From assembly GCF_006385595.1 (NCBI RefSeq), contig NZ_CP041046.1:744001-808000 (forward strand): DNA of 64,000 nucleotides, in the 5' to 3' direction. The DNA comes from Luteibacter pinisoli (GTDB taxonomy: Bacteria; Pseudomonadota; Gammaproteobacteria; Xanthomonadales; Rhodanobacteraceae). Below, one piece after another: positions 51,037 through 59,640 of this stretch. Below the pieces are notes generated by a model that saw nothing but the letters and a program-made list of their open reading frames with translations, did not search any database and was not told where the DNA came from. The first letter of the stretch is position 1; each line of letters starts with the position of its first letter. A program made the position numbers and the translations under genes.

Positions 51037-52214
51037 CGCCGCGCCTGGTCGCCGGTTTTCTCCTTGCCAGCCTCGCCACGTCCTTCGCCGCCGCGCAGGA
51101 CGTGAAGGTGCACGCGTTCGCGGACGCCCGGCTGGTCGACGCGCCTTCGGATGAAAGCTTCATGGACGGCGGCCCCGGGCGCACCCGCTACGGCGACGAC
51201 GCCCACGGCGCCCGTTTCGGCGCGGCGGGCATCGTCGCGACGGCGCAGGTGACGCCGTCGATTTTCGCGCTCGCCGATGTGCAGCTGCAGCGCACCTACC
51301 GCAATGACTGGCAGGTGCCGGAGGCCTATGTGCGCTACCGGCCGGTGTCGCTGTCGGCATGGCGCCTCGCGGTGAAGGGCGGCATCTACTTCCTGCCCAT
51401 CTCGCTGGAAAACGACGGCATCGGCTGGACCAGTCCCTGGACGATCACCCCATCGGCGATCAACAGCTGGGTGGGTGAAGAGCTCCGCGGCATCGGTGGC
51501 GACATCCGCGAGGAATGGCGCGGGGAAAGCGGCACGGCCACGTTCGGCGGTGGCCTCGTCAGGCACAACGACGTCGCCGGCCAGGCGCTCGCCGTGCGCG
51601 GCTGGTCGCTCAGCGACGTCACCATGGGCTACGGCGGACGCCTGCCCGAGCCGGATGACGAAGACCGCCACGAGCGCTATGCACCGTTCCAGTCCATCGG
51701 CGGCCGTACCGGCTGGTATGCCGATGGCGAATGGGCATCCCGGCAGGGCTTGCGGCTGCGCGTGCTCCATTTCGATAACCGCGCCGACCGCACGGCGTCG
51801 CGCATGTACCACGGCGATGATCATCTCTACGCGTGGCGGACCCGCTTCTGGTCGGCCGGAGCCGAGCTGGAGTCCGGCCCGGTGACCTGGATCGCCCAGG
51901 GCATGGACGGGGACACCGAGGCCTGCCCGCCAATCCGTTGCTTCCGCTACCGGTTCCAGAGCGCCTTCCTCCTCGCCGGCTGGAACCGCGGGGCATGGCG
52001 GCCCACGCTGCGCTACGAAACGTTCCGCACCTGGGTGGATGGCGAGCGCGGTCATGCGCTCACCGCGGCGCTGAACTGGCGGCCGCTGGACTGGCTGCGG
52101 CTCACCGCCGAGTGGCTGCACGTGGATGCCAGCCGCGCCGGCCGCTCCGATTTTGGCCTCGGCCCGCGCGAACAGGGCAACCAGGTGCAGTTGCTGGCCC
52201 GGTTGTTGTACTGA
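51033..52214 (+). CDS. Outer-membrane porin-like protein
   Basis: A 393-residue precursor with signal peptide ending SFAAAQ and an aromatic beta-barrel that ends LLARLLY. The start is GTG overlapping the upstream stop (GTGA). I do not recognise the substrate class. Its coupling to a cupredoxin and a sensor phosphodiesterase makes it probably the outer-membrane element of a copper- or redox-linked sensing unit. Confidence 0.75.
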   Translation: MTPRLVAGFLLASLATSFAAAQDVKVHAFADARLVDAPSDESFMDGGPGRTRYGDDAHGARFGAAGIVATAQVTPSIFALADVQLQRTYRNDWQVPEAYVRYRPVSLSAWRLAVKGGIYFLPISLENDGIGWTSPWTITPSAINSWVGEELRGIGGDIREEWRGESGTATFGGGLVRHNDVAGQALAVRGWSLSDVTMGYGGRLPEPDDEDRHERYAPFQSIGGRTGWYADGEWASRQGLRLRVLHFDNRADRTASRMYHGDDHLYAWRTRFWSAGAELESGPVTWIAQGMDGDTEACPPIRCFRYRFQSAFLLAGWNRGAWRPTLRYETFRTWVDGERGHALTAALNWRPLDWLRLTAEWLHVDASRAGRSDFGLGPREQGNQVQLLARLLY

Positions 52215-52255
52215 CCACACACCATCTATCGTCACGTTAAACCTTGGGGCACCGC

Positions 52256-53473
52256 GTGGAGCAGCACGACATCTGGGAGCGTAAATACAACCTCGCCCTG
52301 GAGCGGATGGAGCGTGACGAGCGCGATTTCCGCGCCATCGAGGAAAGCCTGCGCCGGCTGGTGGTCAGGCTGGCGGCGCTTGCCCGTGGCCAGAGCGAGA
52401 AGGCCGACCGCCTCCTCGACCAGCTCAACGAAGGCCTGCGCCACGCCATCACCCCCGATGCGCTCGAACCCCTGCTGGATGGACTGGCCGAGGCCGTGGC
52501 GGCGCTGGACGCCCGCGTGCCGGACGAGGCCCTAGCGCCCGCACCCGATGCTCCGGAAGCTCCGGCGGAGCCTGTTGAAGCGGCCGACAGCGAAGCGGTG
52601 AAGTCCTTGCGCGCCGACGTGGCCAAGCTGCAGAGCCTGCTGGCCGAGGTGAGCGGGCGCCTCGGTGACATGACCCGCTACCTGATCGCCGAACTCGAAG
52701 ACACGACGTCCGGCAGCGACCCCGGCCGCCTGCTTGGCGAGCAGGTGAGCGAAGAAATGCGCCTGCTCAGCGAACACACGCAGGAGGCCAGCGACGTGGC
52801 GTCGCTGCGCGAACAGGTCACCCGCCGACTGGCGATGATCGACCAGCACTTCCATGTCTATCGCGAGCGCGAGGACGCCAAGCTGGCCTCGTACCGCGAG
52901 CGCGCCGAGCGCATGCGCGACCGCGTGGAGGAGCTGGAAACCCAGGCCACCTCGCTGCAGGATTCCCTGCGCCGCGAACACGAGCTCGCCCTGACCGACC
53001 CGCTCACCACCCTGCCCAATCGCCTTGCCTACGAACGGCACATGGCCGAGCTGGAAACCGAGGTGCGCGAAGGCCGGGCCGTGGCCTGCCTGGGCGCCTT
53101 CGACATCGACCACTTCAAGACGATCAACGACAGCTTCGGCCACGCCGCCGGCGACGCCGTGCTGCGCATCGTCGGCCACGCGCTCGCCACCACGCTGGAA
53201 GGCCGCGCCTTCGTGGCACGCTACGGCGGCGAAGAGTTCGCCGTGGTCTTCGCCGGGTTCACTGCTGACGCGGCGCTGGTGCTGGCGCGCGAGCTGTGCG
53301 CCACCGTGGAAGGCCTGGCCTTCCACGCCAGCCAGAAGCCGGTGCGGGTGACCATGTCCGGCGGCCTCACCACCATGGGTGCGGGCGAACGCGCTGCCAC
53401 GGCCTTCGACCGCGCCGACCGCGCCCTGTACGCCGCCAAGCGGGCGGGGCGTAACACCTGTGTGGTCCTGTAA
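52256..53473 (+). CDS. Soluble diguanylate cyclase with coiled-coil N-terminus
   Basis: A 405-residue cytoplasmic protein: helical, Glu- and Arg-rich N-terminal 230 residues with coiled-coil pattern, then a GGDEF domain with intact RYGGEEF near residue 325 and the substrate elements DPLTTLPNR and DIDHFKTINDSFGHAAGD. It makes cyclic di-GMP. I see no RxxD inhibitory site in the usual position. GTG 52256 gives MEQHDIWERKYN; TTG 52244 is an alternative. It follows the phosphodiesterase operon by 41 bases. Confidence 0.9.
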   Translation: MEQHDIWERKYNLALERMERDERDFRAIEESLRRLVVRLAALARGQSEKADRLLDQLNEGLRHAITPDALEPLLDGLAEAVAALDARVPDEALAPAPDAPEAPAEPVEAADSEAVKSLRADVAKLQSLLAEVSGRLGDMTRYLIAELEDTTSGSDPGRLLGEQVSEEMRLLSEHTQEASDVASLREQVTRRLAMIDQHFHVYREREDAKLASYRERAERMRDRVEELETQATSLQDSLRREHELALTDPLTTLPNRLAYERHMAELETEVREGRAVACLGAFDIDHFKTINDSFGHAAGDAVLRIVGHALATTLEGRAFVARYGGEEFAVVFAGFTADAALVLARELCATVEGLAFHASQKPVRVTMSGGLTTMGAGERAATAFDRADRALYAAKRAGRNTCVVL

Positions 53474-53548
53474 CACGGGGCCACGAAGCCGCTAACGATT
53501 CCCACACGGGGACGCGGCCATCATCCAGGCTGGAAAGCTGCAATCTCC

Positions 53549-53589
53549 CGGCGCCACGCCGCGGCCACACTCGGCGGCGCCGTGTTTTT
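53549..53589 (+). terminator. GC-rich hairpin with T-run
   Basis: CGGCGCC (53549-53555) pairs with GGCGCCG (53576-53582), followed by TGTTTTT. It lies 75 bases after the cyclase stop and 24 bases before the Rieske/FAD gene, so it ends the first or regulates the second. Confidence 0.5.
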
Positions 53590-53612
53590 CCTGAGCCCCC
53601 AGGAGCTTCGTC

Positions 53613-55127
53613 ATGTCCGAATCCGCCGATAAGCCGTCCGGTCCCGACTTCACGCAGGGCGTGCCGGCCGGGTCCATCCCCACCGACGGCGTGCTGAAGG
53701 GCCACGTGGGCGATGACGCGGTGATCGTGGCACGGACGGCCGATGGCCTGGCGGCGATCACCGGCACCTGCAGCCACTACGGCGGTGACCTGGCGGAAGG
53801 CCTGCGCGTCGGCGATACCATCCACTGCCCGTTGCACCACGCCTGCTTCGACCTCGCCAGCGGCCGCGCGCTGCGTGCACCGGCCTTGTCACCGGTGGAT
53901 CGCTGGAAGGTGGATGAGCGCGACGGCAAGGTGTTCGTGACGGAGAAGCTCGCCGCCCCCGGCCCCGCCGAGCCCACCGACACGCCCTCGCGCAAGATCG
54001 TCATCATCGGCGGTGGTGCCGCAGGCTTCGCGGCCGCCCAGCGGCTGCGCGACCTCGGCTTCGACGGCAGCATCATCCTGCTGAGCGACGACACGGATGC
54101 ACCGTACGACCGCCCCAACGCCTCCAAGGATTTCCTCGCCGGCACGGCGCAGCCCGAGTGGATGCCGCTGAAGGACGAGGCGTTCTACAAGGACAACGAC
54201 ATTGATCTCCGCCTCGGTGTCGCGGTGGACCACGTCAACGCCGAACACTGCACGGTGACGCTGGATACCGGCGAGCGGCTCGATTACGACACGCTGCTGC
54301 TGTGTACCGGTGCCGAACCCATCCGTCCCGACGGACCCGGCTTCGACGGCCCGGACGTGTTCACCGTGCGCACGATGGCGGACGCGCAGGCGATCATCGA
54401 TGCCGCGGAGGGTGGTGGCCCCATCGCGGTGGTGGGGAGCAGTTTCATCGGCCTGGAAGTGGCGGCTTCGCTGCGCGAGCGTGGCGTCGACGTGCATCTC
54501 ATCGGCCCCGACGAGGTCCCGCTGAAGCGCGTGCTCGGCGACGCCATCGGCCAGATGATCCGCACGCTGCACGAAGCGCACGGCGTGAACTTCCACCTCG
54601 GCCGCAAGGCCACCGGTTATGTCGACGGCGCCGTGACGCTCGACGACGGCAGCTGCATCAAGGCAGCGAAGGTGGTGCTCGGCATCGGCGTTCGTCCGCG
54701 CATCGGCCTGGCCGAAGCGGCAGGCCTCGACCTCGACAACGGCGTCCTCGTCGACGCCACCATGCGCACGTCCAACGAAGACATCTACGCCGCCGGCGAC
54801 ATCGCCCGTTTCCCGGGCCTCGACGACTCGCGCCAGCGGGTAGAGCACTGGGTCGTCGCCGAACGCCAGGGCCAGGTCGCTGCCGCGGCCATGCTGGACA
54901 TCGACGAGATCTACAACGAAGCACCGTTCTTCTGGAGCGTGCATTACGACACCAGCATTCGCTATGTCGGCCACGCCACCGAGTGGGATGATGTCGAAGT
55001 CGTCGGCTCCATCGCGGACAAGGACGCCGAGGTGCGCTTCAAAAAGAACGGCCGCGAACTCGCGGTGGCGACGATCAACCGGGACAAGGCGTCGCTTGAA
55101 GCGGCCGAGCGCCTGGCTAACGCGTAG
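53613..55127 (+). CDS. Rieske-domain FAD-dependent pyridine nucleotide oxidoreductase
   Basis: A 504-residue fusion. The N-terminal Rieske domain holds Cys53-x-His55 and Cys72-x2-His75 (TCSHYGG, CPLHHACFD). The C-terminal part is a ferredoxin-reductase-like flavoprotein with KIVIIGGGAAGFAAAQRL near residue 127, an NAD loop (PIAVVGSSFIGLEVAASL) and IYAAGDIARF. The layout matches the AIFM3-like group. It probably passes electrons from NADH to an unknown acceptor. Ribosome site CAGGAG. Confidence 0.9.
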   Translation: MSESADKPSGPDFTQGVPAGSIPTDGVLKGHVGDDAVIVARTADGLAAITGTCSHYGGDLAEGLRVGDTIHCPLHHACFDLASGRALRAPALSPVDRWKVDERDGKVFVTEKLAAPGPAEPTDTPSRKIVIIGGGAAGFAAAQRLRDLGFDGSIILLSDDTDAPYDRPNASKDFLAGTAQPEWMPLKDEAFYKDNDIDLRLGVAVDHVNAEHCTVTLDTGERLDYDTLLLCTGAEPIRPDGPGFDGPDVFTVRTMADAQAIIDAAEGGGPIAVVGSSFIGLEVAASLRERGVDVHLIGPDEVPLKRVLGDAIGQMIRTLHEAHGVNFHLGRKATGYVDGAVTLDDGSCIKAAKVVLGIGVRPRIGLAEAAGLDLDNGVLVDATMRTSNEDIYAAGDIARFPGLDDSRQRVEHWVVAERQGQVAAAAMLDIDEIYNEAPFFWSVHYDTSIRYVGHATEWDDVEVVGSIADKDAEVRFKKNGRELAVATINRDKASLEAAERLANA

Positions 55128-55149
55128 GCCAGCCAGGTGACACGTAAGG

Positions 55150-56520
55150 TCAGATCGAACGAACGCGGAAGTTCCGGCCCTTGATCTTGCCTTCGCGCAA
55201 ACGGTTGAGTGCCTTGTTGGCAAGGTCGCGCTTGATGGCGACGTACGCGCGGGTGGCGTAGACGTCGATCTTGCCGATGTCGCTGGCGTTGAGGCCGGCG
55301 TCACCGGTCAGGGCGCCAAGGATGTCGCCGGGGCGCAGCTTGTCCTTGCGGCCGGCGTCGATCACCAGCGTCTTCATCGGCGCGAGGTTGAGCACTTTGC
55401 GGCCGTCACCCGGCTTGGCGGGGTAGCGGGCGAGGGGTTTGCCGATGCGCTCTTCGATGGCGCGCAGCTTGTTGAGTTCGCGCGAGCTGGCCAGGGTGAG
55501 CGACAGGCCGGTGGCGCCTGCACGGCCGGTGCGGCCGCTGCGGTGGGTATGCGTGTCCGGGTCGTGGGCGACGTCGTAGCTGACCACCAGCGGCAGGCCT
55601 TCGATATCGAGGCCGCGCGCGGCGACGTCGGTGGCGACGAGGACATTGCAGCTGCGATTGGCGAAGCGCACGAGGGCTTCGTCGCGGTCGCGCTGTTCGA
55701 GGTCACCATGCAGGGCGATGGCGCTGAAGCCCAGGCGGTCGAGCGCGGCAGCGAGTTCGTCGGTATCCTTGCGCATGTTGCAGAACACCAGCGTCGACTC
55801 GGGCTTCTCGTGGTGCAGGATGCGCGCGAGCAGGTCGGTCTTCAGGCCCGGCTCCACTTCCACCACCCGCTGTTCGATCGTGGTTTCGGTGTGCGGCTCG
55901 TCGATGGTGACGATCACCGGGTCCTTCTGCACGCGGCCGCTGACAGCGCGGATTTCATCCGGATACGTTGCCGAGAACAGCAGCGTCTGGTGATGCTTCG
56001 AGATGCGCTTGACGATGTCGTCGATCGCTTCCTCGAAACCCATGTCTAGCATGCGGTCGGCTTCGTCGAGCACGAAGGTTTTCACGCCACCGGCGTGCAG
56101 GCTGCCGCGCTTGAGGTGCTCCTGCACGCGGCCGGGCGTACCGACGACGATGTGCGGATCGTGCTCGAGCGAGGCCAGCTGCGGGCCGAGCGGCATGCCG
56201 CCGCACAGGGTCAGCAGCTTGATGTTGGGGATGTTCGTGGCGAGGCGGCGGATGGCCTTGGCCACCTGGTCGGCCAGTTCGCGGGTAGGGCAGAGCACCA
56301 GCGCCTGCAGGCGGATTTCGGAGGGATCCAGCCGCTGCAGCAGGCCCAGGCCGAAGGCGGCCGTCTTGCCGCTGCCCGTCCGGGCCTCGGCCATCACGTC
56401 GCGGCCGGCGAGGATCGGCGGCAGGCTTTCGGCCTGCACCGGGGTCATCTCGGTGTAGCCGATAGTCTCGATGGCGGCGAGGAGGGCGGGCGAGAGGTCG
56501 AGCTGGTTGAAGGTGTTCAT
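55150..56520 (-). CDS. dbpA: ATP-dependent RNA helicase DbpA
   Basis: A 456-residue DEAD-box helicase that acts on 23S rRNA during large-subunit assembly. It has the Q motif MTPVQAESLP, motif I ARTGSGKT, VLDEADR, SAT and HRSGRTGRAG, plus a C-terminal domain (VLNLAPMKTLVIDAGRKDKLRPGDILGAL) that recognises hairpin 92 of 23S rRNA. ATG 56520 gives MNTFNQLDLSP. It converges with the Rieske/FAD gene 22 bases away. Confidence 0.93.
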   Translation of the reverse strand: MNTFNQLDLSPALLAAIETIGYTEMTPVQAESLPPILAGRDVMAEARTGSGKTAAFGLGLLQRLDPSEIRLQALVLCPTRELADQVAKAIRRLATNIPNIKLLTLCGGMPLGPQLASLEHDPHIVVGTPGRVQEHLKRGSLHAGGVKTFVLDEADRMLDMGFEEAIDDIVKRISKHHQTLLFSATYPDEIRAVSGRVQKDPVIVTIDEPHTETTIEQRVVEVEPGLKTDLLARILHHEKPESTLVFCNMRKDTDELAAALDRLGFSAIALHGDLEQRDRDEALVRFANRSCNVLVATDVAARGLDIEGLPLVVSYDVAHDPDTHTHRSGRTGRAGATGLSLTLASSRELNKLRAIEERIGKPLARYPAKPGDGRKVLNLAPMKTLVIDAGRKDKLRPGDILGALTGDAGLNASDIGKIDVYATRAYVAIKRDLANKALNRLREGKIKGRNFRVRSI

Positions 56521-56559
56521 CCCCCATTTTCGCACGAACCCGCTCCCGGGGCGGGATTG

Positions 56560-56823
56560 TCAGCGCCCCTGGTGCGTTGCCTGGACCGCCGCGTGGGACG
56601 CCTGTTCCAGATGGGCGTAAAGCAGGCTGGCCACGTAGATGCCGACGGCGGCCGCGGTGAACCAGAGATAGCGTCGCGTTTTGTCCGAAAGATGGCGGGG
56701 CCGGCGCGGGGTGCCATGGTCGGCGTGAGGCCGCTCCGCGCGGGCGCGGCGGAAATGACCGAAACGGGCACGGCCAGACGCCGGGCGCTCCGGCTCTTGC
56801 GCGGCATGACGCGGGCTATCCAT
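56560..56823 (-). CDS. Small membrane protein of unknown function, 87 aa
   Basis: An 87-residue protein with a very basic, His-rich first half and one transmembrane helix near residues 53-69 (YLWFTAAAVGIYVASLLYAHL). I do not recognise it. A good ribosome site (AGGGGA) lies 6 bases before the ATG, right after a 7-bp hairpin (56838-56855). It follows the Mrr-like gene by 51 bases on the same strand and may be its partner. Confidence 0.6.
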   Translation of the reverse strand: MDSPRHAAQEPERPASGRARFGHFRRARAERPHADHGTPRRPRHLSDKTRRYLWFTAAAVGIYVASLLYAHLEQASHAAVQATHQGR

Positions 56824-56837
56824 GATTTTTCCCCTGT

Positions 56838-56855
56838 GGTCCGTGGTGACGGACC
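56838..56855. repeat. Short perfect hairpin before a small membrane-protein gene
   Basis: GGTCCGT-GGTG-ACGGACC forms a 7-bp stem with a 4-base loop. On the minus strand it ends 4 bases before the ribosome site of the 87-residue gene, so it may tune its translation. No T-run follows. Confidence 0.4.
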
Positions 56856-56874
56856 CTGCGGATCGTAGGTTCCT

Positions 56875-57582
56875 TCAGGGCTCGGCGCCAGTGCCCGCCG
56901 GACGGGGTGGCGGTGCGAACGGAGGCGGTGCGGGCGCGGCCCCGGCATGCCGGTAAACGCGGTCGGTGCCGGCGACGTCGCCCTGGCTGGCACGGATGTC
57001 GTGGGCATCCCGGATGTACCAGGTATAGAGGGTGAGCATGGCCACCGCCAGCACCAGCATCGCGGCCACGGCGGCGATGCTGGCGGCCCGGCTGGCGGGT
57101 TCGCGACGGCCGGCTTGCGGCGTACTCGTCACCGGCGCCCAGATCGGGGAATCCGGCGGTGGCAGGCGGAAGGGACGCAGCTCCTCGACCGGACCGAGCA
57201 AGGCGCGCAGGGCCCGGCCATCCACGAGGCGGACATGGCGGAAGCGGGCGGCGGCGTCGATCGCCGTGCGGGTGAACTCGCCCGAGGTAATCAGCAGTCC
57301 GCTGGTCGCGCCGACCACCGGCATTTGCCCGAGCAGGCGATGCACGTCCTCGTGGGGCACCTGGAACGCCGACCAGTGCTTGCAGGTGACCACCACGGTT
57401 TCGTCGCCCCGGCGAAGGACCAGGTCGATGCCGCGGTCGGCATCGTTAGCCACGCCGGGTTGCTCAACCACGTAGCCCGCGCCTTCGAAGTGCACGGCGA
57501 TGCGCCGCTGGAAGTCGCGCCACGAAAGGCGGCTAAGCGCGTCCTCATAGCGATGGCGCACGGGCCGGAAGGCAGTGCTCAT
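56875..57582 (-). CDS. Mrr-like restriction-endonuclease-fold membrane protein
   Basis: A 235-residue protein with an N-terminal Mrr-type nuclease fold: a helix with WRDFQRRIAVHF, GVANDADRGIDLVL with catalytic Asp52, then ETVVVTCKHW with Lys68 (TCK in place of the usual QxK or ExK) and GLLITSGEF. A transmembrane helix near 168-190 and a Pro-rich tail follow. The membrane anchor is unlike a defence nuclease that must reach invading DNA, so quality control or a non-nuclease role is possible. ATG 57582 (MSTAFRPVRH) is preferred to the start at 57606. Confidence 0.75.
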   Translation of the reverse strand: MSTAFRPVRHRYEDALSRLSWRDFQRRIAVHFEGAGYVVEQPGVANDADRGIDLVLRRGDETVVVTCKHWSAFQVPHEDVHRLLGQMPVVGATSGLLITSGEFTRTAIDAAARFRHVRLVDGRALRALLGPVEELRPFRLPPPDSPIWAPVTSTPQAGRREPASRAASIAAVAAMLVLAVAMLTLYTWYIRDAHDIRASQGDVAGTDRVYRHAGAAPAPPPFAPPPRPAGTGAEP

Positions 57583-57673
57583 GGCGATCCCCTGTGTACC
57601 GGACACCGACGCCCCCGCGGCGGATTCATCCGGACGTTGGAATCTAACGGGTTTCGCACAGGCTGGCTGTAGT

Positions 57674-57701
57674 CCGATTCCTACATCGCGCAGGAAATCG
57701 G
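57674..57701. repeat. Imperfect inverted repeat before the LprI-like gene
   Basis: CCGATTCCT (57674-57682) pairs with AGGAAATCGG (57692-57701) with one extra A. It lies in the divergent gap 57583-57797. A TACAAT at 57754-57759 may be the -10 box for the right-hand gene, with a weak TTGCGC 19 bases before. Confidence 0.35.
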
Positions 57702-57797
57702 GCGGTTTCCGCGAAGGGTTTGTGAAGATTGCGCCGCGACGTGCACACCTTCGTACAATGCGCCCGTTCGCCAGTGTCGGCGGAGAAGGAGTAGCGC

Positions 57798-59120
57798 GTG
57801 CGGAAGAGCAGGGCAGGGATGGGCGTGGTGCTCGCGATGCTGGCGCCCTGGGCGCACGGTGCGGGCTTTGATTGCACCAAGGCCGCCACGGGTGTGGAGA
57901 AGGCGATATGCACGTCGCCCCGCGTGTCGGCGCTGGATGGCCAGCTCGGCGACGCGTTCAGGACGGCGTTGAAGAACCATCCCGGTGATGCCGATGCGCT
58001 GAAGCTCGACCAGCGGCACTGGCTCGCTTCGCGTGATGCGACGCTGTCGGCGTATCGGTCGCTGAAAGAGGCCGAGCCGAGCGTGGTGTCGTATTACACG
58101 GCGCGCATCAATTTTCTCAAGGGACTCGACGCGACGACCTGGCCCAAGCCGTTCGACGCCTTGCGACCGGCGCTGGCGAAGCTTCCTGCCTCAGGCGTAA
58201 AAATCCCCGACGACTTCGCAAAGACCGGCGTCGATATCCACGTGGCCGAAGCCGTGCAGATGGAAACGCCGTCCGCCTTCCCCTGGCAAGCGGACGCCAC
58301 CCTGCGCGATGCCCTGAAAGACCTCGAAAGCTACGCGGGTTACCGCAAGTTGCCGGGCTCGGACATCAGCTCGCTGTGGTCGATGGGTGGTACCGCGCAC
58401 TGCTGGACCGAGACGACCTTCCGCATCCAGGGCAAGCAGGCCACGGCCGTCGACCTGCCCACGCTGTGGACAGGGGCCGATTGTATGACCGACCACGGCC
58501 TCGCCCGCATCGGCGGCAATACCGTGGCCTATACCGTCGGCGATGGCTCGGCCGACGAAGCCACCTTCGAAACCTCGGTGTGGAACGGCAAGGCCTTCGG
58601 CCCGGACGAGATGCTGCTGATGCGCTTCGACCATGTGCTGAAGTCCGAGGCGAGCGCGTGCGCTCCCGGCAAGGACGCCTGCGACGACTTCGCGAAGCTC
58701 GCGATGACGGCGGCCACGCGCTTTGATCGCAGCCCGCAGAAGGGCACGCTGGATACCGCGTTTGCGCCATTCGACAAAGCGGCCTACGCCGCGCTGCTCA
58801 AGGCAGCGCACGCCTCCAACGGCCCGCTCGACAAGGACGGCCAGCCGCCCGAACTCCCCCTGCTCGACGACGCGGGCGGGCACATGACCGGCTACAGCAG
58901 CGATGCCGAAGCCTTCCCGCTGGTGTTCCGCGGTGAAACGCTGCTGGCGCTCATCGACCACGGCCACGTGGGCTGGCGCGTCAACAATGACTGGATGGTG
59001 GCGGCGTGGCGCCTGAAGAACGGTGCGCTGGAACCGGTGGCCGCGGCGTACATCTCGGTCAACCGTGACAAACTGCTGCTTGCCGCTCCCGTTCCCGCGC
59101 CTCCGCCCGAGACCCACTGA
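57798..59120 (+). CDS. Secreted protein with LprI-like N-terminal domain
   Basis: A 440-residue precursor with a signal peptide (to about AHGAG) and the LprI lysozyme-inhibitor-like Cys domain: FDCTKAATGVEKAICTSPRVSALDGQL near residues 24-50. The rest, about 350 residues, is a DUF1311-type extension with no motif I know. It starts GTG 6 bases after a strong AGAAGGAG. It is followed after 12 bases by a PH-like membrane gene. Confidence 0.78.
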   Translation: MRKSRAGMGVVLAMLAPWAHGAGFDCTKAATGVEKAICTSPRVSALDGQLGDAFRTALKNHPGDADALKLDQRHWLASRDATLSAYRSLKEAEPSVVSYYTARINFLKGLDATTWPKPFDALRPALAKLPASGVKIPDDFAKTGVDIHVAEAVQMETPSAFPWQADATLRDALKDLESYAGYRKLPGSDISSLWSMGGTAHCWTETTFRIQGKQATAVDLPTLWTGADCMTDHGLARIGGNTVAYTVGDGSADEATFETSVWNGKAFGPDEMLLMRFDHVLKSEASACAPGKDACDDFAKLAMTAATRFDRSPQKGTLDTAFAPFDKAAYAALLKAAHASNGPLDKDGQPPELPLLDDAGGHMTGYSSDAEAFPLVFRGETLLALIDHGHVGWRVNNDWMVAAWRLKNGALEPVAAAYISVNRDKLLLAAPVPAPPPETH

Positions 59121-59132
59121 GATCCCGCTCGC

Positions 59133-59630
59133 ATGAAGACCTTCGCCACGACCATGTCGAACACCGTGCGCTGGATCGGCATCACCACCGTGGTGCTCGT
59201 GATCATGGCCATCGCCGTCGTGATGAGCCGCGACGCGCCGGCGACGCTGGGCGTGCCGCTGGCGGGCATCCTCACCCTGGCCCTGGCGCTCTCGTATGCG
59301 CTGTCGCCGTTGCGTTACGAGATGGGTGGCGGCCGCCTGGTGATCCGCCGGCAGGTGGGGCGCACCACGGTGGAACTGCGCGGGGCGATCATCCACGCTG
59401 ACACGGACGCCTTCAACGGCCTGGTCCGCGTGTTCGGCAACGGCGGCTTCTTCGCCTTCGACGGCCTGTTCTATTCGCGCCGCCTCGGCATGGTCAAGGT
59501 CGCCTCCCGCCACCGTGACCATGGCGTGCTGATCCAGCCTCCGAGTGGCCGCAAGATCCTCGTGTCGCCGGATGACCCGGAGGCCTTTATCGCGGCCGCC
59601 GTGGGCGAAGGCGCCCTGCTGTCGAGCTAA
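59133..59630 (+). CDS. Bacterial PH-domain-like membrane protein
   Basis: A 165-residue protein with two helices near residues 14-32 and 38-58, then a domain LRYEMGGGRLVIRRQVGRTTVELRGA as in bacterial PH (bPH) domains. The function of these is mostly unknown. It is co-transcribed with the LprI-like gene and ends 10 bases before the convergent autotransporter-barrel gene. Confidence 0.7.
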   Translation: MKTFATTMSNTVRWIGITTVVLVIMAIAVVMSRDAPATLGVPLAGILTLALALSYALSPLRYEMGGGRLVIRRQVGRTTVELRGAIIHADTDAFNGLVRVFGNGGFFAFDGLFYSRRLGMVKVASRHRDHGVLIQPPSGRKILVSPDDPEAFIAAAVGEGALLSS

Positions 59631-59640
59631 CGACGCCGCG

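Noticed and set aside
56875..57582. A classical type IV restriction system
   Set aside because: The C-terminal membrane helix and the absence of other restriction or methyltransferase genes argue against it.
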